Assembly (NCBI GenBank): GCA_905235735.1 | Contig: CAJOMU010000003.1 | Coordinates: 43,101-107,100 of the forward strand | Direction of reading: 5' to 3' | DNA length: 64,000 bases | Source of the DNA: an uncultured Synergistales bacterium | GTDB lineage: Bacteria > Synergistota > Synergistia > Synergistales > Aminobacteriaceae | Shown here: piece after piece, positions 60,733 through 64,000 of the stretch | Numbering within the stretch: the stretch's first letter is position 1 | Layout of the letters: the number at the start of each line of letters is the position of its first letter | The notes under the pieces: model-generated | Database searches by the model: none | What the model saw: only the letters and a program-made list of their open reading frames with translations | What the model was told of the DNA's origin: nothing | Made by a program: the position numbers and the translations under genes

Positions 60733-62805
60733 CTATATAAGCAGCTCTATATGTTCAAGGTCAACTGCACTGTAATCGCTCACTCTTGGCCCGAAGCAAA
60801 CGAAATAGTCAGGACGTAATATGCTGTCAGTCTTGAACACTGCGGTATCTTCCCAAAGCCTTCTGACTTCATCAAGGTATTCGCTGACCTTGCACTTCAC
60901 TACTTCTGCCTGTGAACACTGAACACGAATAAACCCTTTCTTATCGACAATACGCACAGGATGCTTTTCATCTTTATCTCCCTGATACACATAGAATTTC
61001 TCAGTTTTTGCGGCAAGATGTACATTGCTGACCTTTGAGCCGAAATCCTCACGTGCAAGTTCTTCTGCTTCTGATTCATCGCATTCCTTCAGGAGGTCAG
61101 TTGTCTTAACTTCCGTTGAACCTGTCGCAATGGCCGTAACTTTTCCAGTCTGCGAATCAATCTCAATATGAACTTCAACTGTATCAGGTGATGCTCCTGA
61201 ACTCACAGCGGCATCAACAGCTTCCTTTTTGAGGTCTCGAATATCTTCCTGCGTTGGATTAGGGATAACGCGTTCAACAACATCACGTACCATTGAGAGA
61301 GCAACTCCGATTGATGAAATTACTTCTGCGTTCTCAGGGATACTATACTGAAGTCCCATTTTGTTGGCGCAATACGGCACTAATGATGCTGCTCCTCCTC
61401 CGCAACCGACTAACCTCATGCTCTCCTGATCTAACTGATACTTATCGGCTAATGCGTTTATACATGCACTTACCTTTTCATAATCCTTTTCGAGAATCTG
61501 TGTTGCAAGTTCCTCTACAGTTATTCCGAGTTTATCTGCAACAGGCCGCATTGCTTTTCGTGCTGCATTTGCATTCCCGTGAGCAAAATATTTTTCGTCA
61601 ATGAGGCCAAGTACGTTAGCTGCATCTGTATTCGTGAAGCAAATCTTTTTTCCGTTCTTCAATCGAATCACAACATAATCGCTAGGGTCTCCTGACTTTG
61701 GACTTATGAGTTCGATTTTCGGGTCAACAATTTCATCTTCGGGTGTGAAACATGCATACTCACAGCCTGCAATATGTGCGCTTCTTGGCCCAACATCAAC
61801 GACTTCCTTATCGTTTATCCGTACCATTGATCCGCCTGCACAACCCAGTATCCTAACATCAAGGGAGCTGATATAAGTATCATGTCCTCCTATCTGAGCG
61901 TAATCGACACCGGGCCTTCCGTTTTTGATGACTCCGATATTAGTTGTAGTTCCGCCGACCTCAAAGTATATTGCGTTCGATGCTCTGAGATACATCAGTG
62001 ATCCCATGACTGACGCAGCAGGGCCTGACAATGCAGTTAGTATCGGACGCTTGCGCATTTCGGAGATTTCCATAACTCCGCCGTCCCCGCGCATTATCAT
62101 CAATGGAACTGTTACTCCTGCTTTGCGCACTGAACTCTCTGTTGCATTTGCTGTAGCGATCATCTTCGGAAGTATTGAGGCATTGATTGCGGCAGTACGT
62201 GTTCGTCGTGTTAATCCGTAGAGCTTCGTTATATCAGAAGCCATTGTTGCAGGTACATTCTTTCGAGCGGCGGCATCATGAATCATTTGCTCTTCGTCCA
62301 TGCTGTCAACTCCGAATGCCATTGAGGCAACAATTACCTGCGAGCCTTTCTGAATCAGTTCATCGACAGTTGAATTCACGAGTTCAGGCGTTAATTCTTT
62401 CTTTCGTGCAAATGCATTGAATACCTTAATGACTTTCTGTGTCTTAGGGTCTAATACTATGTCCTTGAGTGCGAGCTGTCTTTTTGCGAGAAAACTTTCA
62501 AACCAACCTCCTGCTACTCCGAACACACCTACATTCGCTACATCTCCTTCAATGAATGCGTTCGTTGCCTGTGTCGTTGAATGCGCAACAAATACTACAT
62601 CTTCAGGTTTAATATTATTCTCGGCCATGCAGTTTCGGAATGACTGTACAACTCCTGCCGCAACTCCGTCTTTATCATCGTGGGTAGTCTTGACTTCATT
62701 CTTGCCGATTATCTCATGTGTCAGGTTATCCATTGCAACGCATTTCGTGTATGTTCCGCCTACATCGATTCCCATTCTCACGGAACGTCTTTCATTCTCT
62801 GGCAT
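60733..62805 (-). CDS. Hydantoinase/oxoprolinase family protein
   Basis: A 690-residue protein of the HyuA/oxoprolinase ATPase superfamily: MGIDVGGTYTKCVAMDN at the N-terminus (phosphate-binding loop), AHSTTQATNAFIEGDVANVG, RGDGGVMEISEMRKRPIL, SGPAASVMGSLMYL and VEVGGTTTN-type phosphate 2 region (FEVGGTTTNIGVI). The C-terminal half has GCGGGAASLVPYCANKMG. Members open hydantoins, oxoproline or related rings with ATP, or carboxylate ketones. No HyuB partner is visible downstream, so this may be a single-subunit variant or its partner lies elsewhere. Confidence 0.82.
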   Translation of the reverse strand: MPENERRSVRMGIDVGGTYTKCVAMDNLTHEIIGKNEVKTTHDDKDGVAAGVVQSFRNCMAENNIKPEDVVFVAHSTTQATNAFIEGDVANVGVFGVAGGWFESFLAKRQLALKDIVLDPKTQKVIKVFNAFARKKELTPELVNSTVDELIQKGSQVIVASMAFGVDSMDEEQMIHDAAARKNVPATMASDITKLYGLTRRTRTAAINASILPKMIATANATESSVRKAGVTVPLMIMRGDGGVMEISEMRKRPILTALSGPAASVMGSLMYLRASNAIYFEVGGTTTNIGVIKNGRPGVDYAQIGGHDTYISSLDVRILGCAGGSMVRINDKEVVDVGPRSAHIAGCEYACFTPEDEIVDPKIELISPKSGDPSDYVVIRLKNGKKICFTNTDAANVLGLIDEKYFAHGNANAARKAMRPVADKLGITVEELATQILEKDYEKVSACINALADKYQLDQESMRLVGCGGGAASLVPYCANKMGLQYSIPENAEVISSIGVALSMVRDVVERVIPNPTQEDIRDLKKEAVDAAVSSGASPDTVEVHIEIDSQTGKVTAIATGSTEVKTTDLLKECDESEAEELAREDFGSKVSNVHLAAKTEKFYVYQGDKDEKHPVRIVDKKGFIRVQCSQAEVVKCKVSEYLDEVRRLWEDTAVFKTDSILRPDYFVCFGPRVSDYSAVDLEHIELLI

Positions 62806-62841
62806 GATTCATATATTCCTTTCGTTGTTGAAGTGAAAAAA

Positions 62842-62868
62842 GCAGGCCCATCATCACGACAGACCTGC
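62842..62868 (-). terminator. Terminator/attenuator between permease and hydantoinase genes
   Basis: GCAGG (62842-62846) pairs with CCTGC (62864-62868). On the minus strand the hairpin is followed by six or more T. It lies in the 75-bp gap, so part of the permease transcription may stop before the hydantoinase gene. Confidence 0.6.
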
Positions 62869-62880
62869 GGAAATTTTTTG

Positions 62881-64000
62881 TTATCCAATCATCCATGCAC
62901 TGCCAAGACCGGCAAGCAGGAAATACACAGCCGCGTACTGAAGTATACCTGTGGCATAAGCATTTGGAATTGAAAGTTTCAGGAAGTCCCGTGATTCAAC
63001 TTTCGTGTATGCAAGTCCCCATGCAACCCATGACTGTGTGATGCAGCATCCGATATTGACGGTTATTGTTGGAATCGCAAACACGCCGTAAAGGAACGGT
63101 ACAGAGAACTTTGCGACATTCGAGAGAACTCCGAGTGTAGCCGCTCCGCAACCGACCAAAGTCATTGGGCCTCTGAATAATCCCATGAAGAGCAATACCG
63201 CGAATACTGCGCATACAACGAGTTCGGATCTTGGCATGATTCCTCCGATTACGACATTGAAATACGGTGATGCATATACAGCTACAGCATTGAACATCGG
63301 AAGCGTAAGAAGGAAGCCTACTAACGGTGCAGTGTCTACAACTCCCTCATAGTAGAGCTTATTGACGAGCTGACAATTCTCACGGAATGTACCTGACATT
63401 CTGCCGCAAAGGAACAACGCCGCGAATCCTGCAATCACGAATCCTCCGATGACTGAGAAGTTGAATGCAATGTTGAGGATAACGGGTACAACCGGAAGAA
63501 TGAGAGTGTAAATTGGTGCATCTTTCTGTGCTGCCTGAGGTGTACGTGTCTGCGCTGCCCACTGACGATGTGATTTCGACCGGCCAAGATAGAACAGTGC
63601 GAGCAGTGTCGTAACGATGAGCATGATTGCGAGTGCTGCATATCCCCAATGTGCGGCATACCATCCGAGTGTGAAGTCGGGCATATCTGACGGCTTAATG
63701 AAGAATGCTCTGTACTGTGCAAAGTTCACGGGGTTCAGATATATTCCTGATGCTACAGCTCCCATGAATGAGAACATTGCGATTGCCTTCGGTACTCCGA
63801 GAGACATCAGAATCGGAAGTACGATAACGCCGATAGCGATAACTGGGCCTGCACCTGTCATTGATGTGAAGATGAGTGCCGTTACGAGATTCAACAGTGA
63901 AATCGTTACTGCGGGTTTATCTCCTCCAAGCTCTACTGTCTTACGGATAAGCGTTGATGCTATTCCTGTATCCATTAAGACGCGTCCGAACCATGCACCC
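62881..64000 (-). CDS. GntP-like/ion-transporter superfamily permease, N-terminus outside window
   Basis: An integral membrane protein open at the window edge (about 372 residues visible). The first internal methionine is at 63975, but upstream codons continue plausibly (GAWFGRVL, then MDTGIASTLIRKTVELGG), a GntP/CitMHS-like loop. About nine hydrophobic segments follow, with GAGPVIAIGVIVLPILMSLGV and ITVNIGCCITQSWVAWGLAY. The adjacent hydantoinase suggests import of a cyclic amide or an organic acid. The exact family is uncertain. Confidence 0.6.
   Translation of the reverse strand, partial: GAWFGRVLMDTGIASTLIRKTVELGGDKPAVTISLLNLVTALIFTSMTGAGPVIAIGVIVLPILMSLGVPKAIAMFSFMGAVASGIYLNPVNFAQYRAFFIKPSDMPDFTLGWYAAHWGYAALAIMLIVTTLLALFYLGRSKSHRQWAAQTRTPQAAQKDAPIYTLILPVVPVILNIAFNFSVIGGFVIAGFAALFLCGRMSGTFRENCQLVNKLYYEGVVDTAPLVGFLLTLPMFNAVAVYASPYFNVVIGGIMPRSELVVCAVFAVLLFMGLFRGPMTLVGCGAATLGVLSNVAKFSVPFLYGVFAIPTITVNIGCCITQSWVAWGLAYTKVESRDFLKLSIPNAYATGILQYAAVYFLLAGLGSAWMIG

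Noticed and set aside
1..64000. tRNA or rRNA genes
   Set aside because: All gaps are short and none shows a cloverleaf with a T-arm GTTCGA-type motif or an rRNA stretch that I could recognise by eye.

Overview
The window is a densely packed bacterial segment of roughly 40-45% GC by eye. There is no gap longer than about 300 bp, and I see no rRNA, tRNA or CRISPR array. The gene content fits an anaerobic, probably motile bacterium that lives on amino acids: cobalamin synthesis, amino-acid binding, import and export proteins, AbgT plus an M20 amidohydrolase, a hydantoinase/oxoprolinase, and FliW/CsrA. I favour a gut-type Synergistota, but that is inference from gene mix and style. No phylogenetic marker was tested.

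Layout. 1-8.7 kb: the end of a cobalamin operon (cbiD, cbiET), an amino-acid binding protein whose two lobes are in swapped order, a ThrE-type exporter, AbgT with an M20 amidohydrolase, a CDF metal transporter and citG. 8.8-12.2 kb: a fructuronate reductase-like enzyme, a secreted DUF362 protein and a permease. 26.2 down to 12.3 kb (minus strand): one long, tightly spaced operon, fliW-csrA-purE-purM-purN/purO-purH(AICAR transformylase only)-coiled-coil protein-RelB/YoeB toxin-antitoxin-purD-purL-large HEPN/cold-shock protein. It covers much of de novo purine synthesis with a split IMP-forming step, and carries unrelated passengers. 26.2-33.4 kb (plus): TPR membrane protein, LUD protein, asparaginase-like protein without its catalytic threonines, Der, a small membrane protein, an Rpn-type nuclease and a remnant of another, and NfeD.

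40.3 down to 33.6 kb (minus): DUF4268 nuclease-like protein, aminopeptidase P, lysS, ligA and pfkA. 40.4-47.4 kb is the strangest part. It holds an FtsZ-like domain with a destroyed GTP-binding loop fused to ankyrin repeats, a WYL regulator directly behind it, a frameshifted PD-(D/E)XK protein and a tandem AAA+ ATPase.

47.5-58.4 kb is a catabolic locus for sugars or sugar acids in two convergent blocks. The plus block is dhaL, dhaK, an lsrF-like aldolase, a small VOC-like protein, kduI, kduD, YhcH, an M28 peptidase and an SDR. The minus block is an alcohol dehydrogenase, a PanE-like reductase, a cyclase, YhcH and a frameshifted Ldh2-type reductase. 58.4-64 kb: an ImmA/IrrE-like metallopeptidase, a TnpB element with near-perfect inverted repeats, a hydantoinase/oxoprolinase and a truncated permease.

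The best candidates for undescribed biology are the FtsZ-like/ankyrin/WYL pair, the Sm-like/cold-shock/HEPN protein at the end of the purine operon, the lobe-permuted binding protein and the PurN-PurO fusion. Three genes look frameshifted (near 11.38, 44.22 and 58.33 kb). This may be real decay or residual assembly error.
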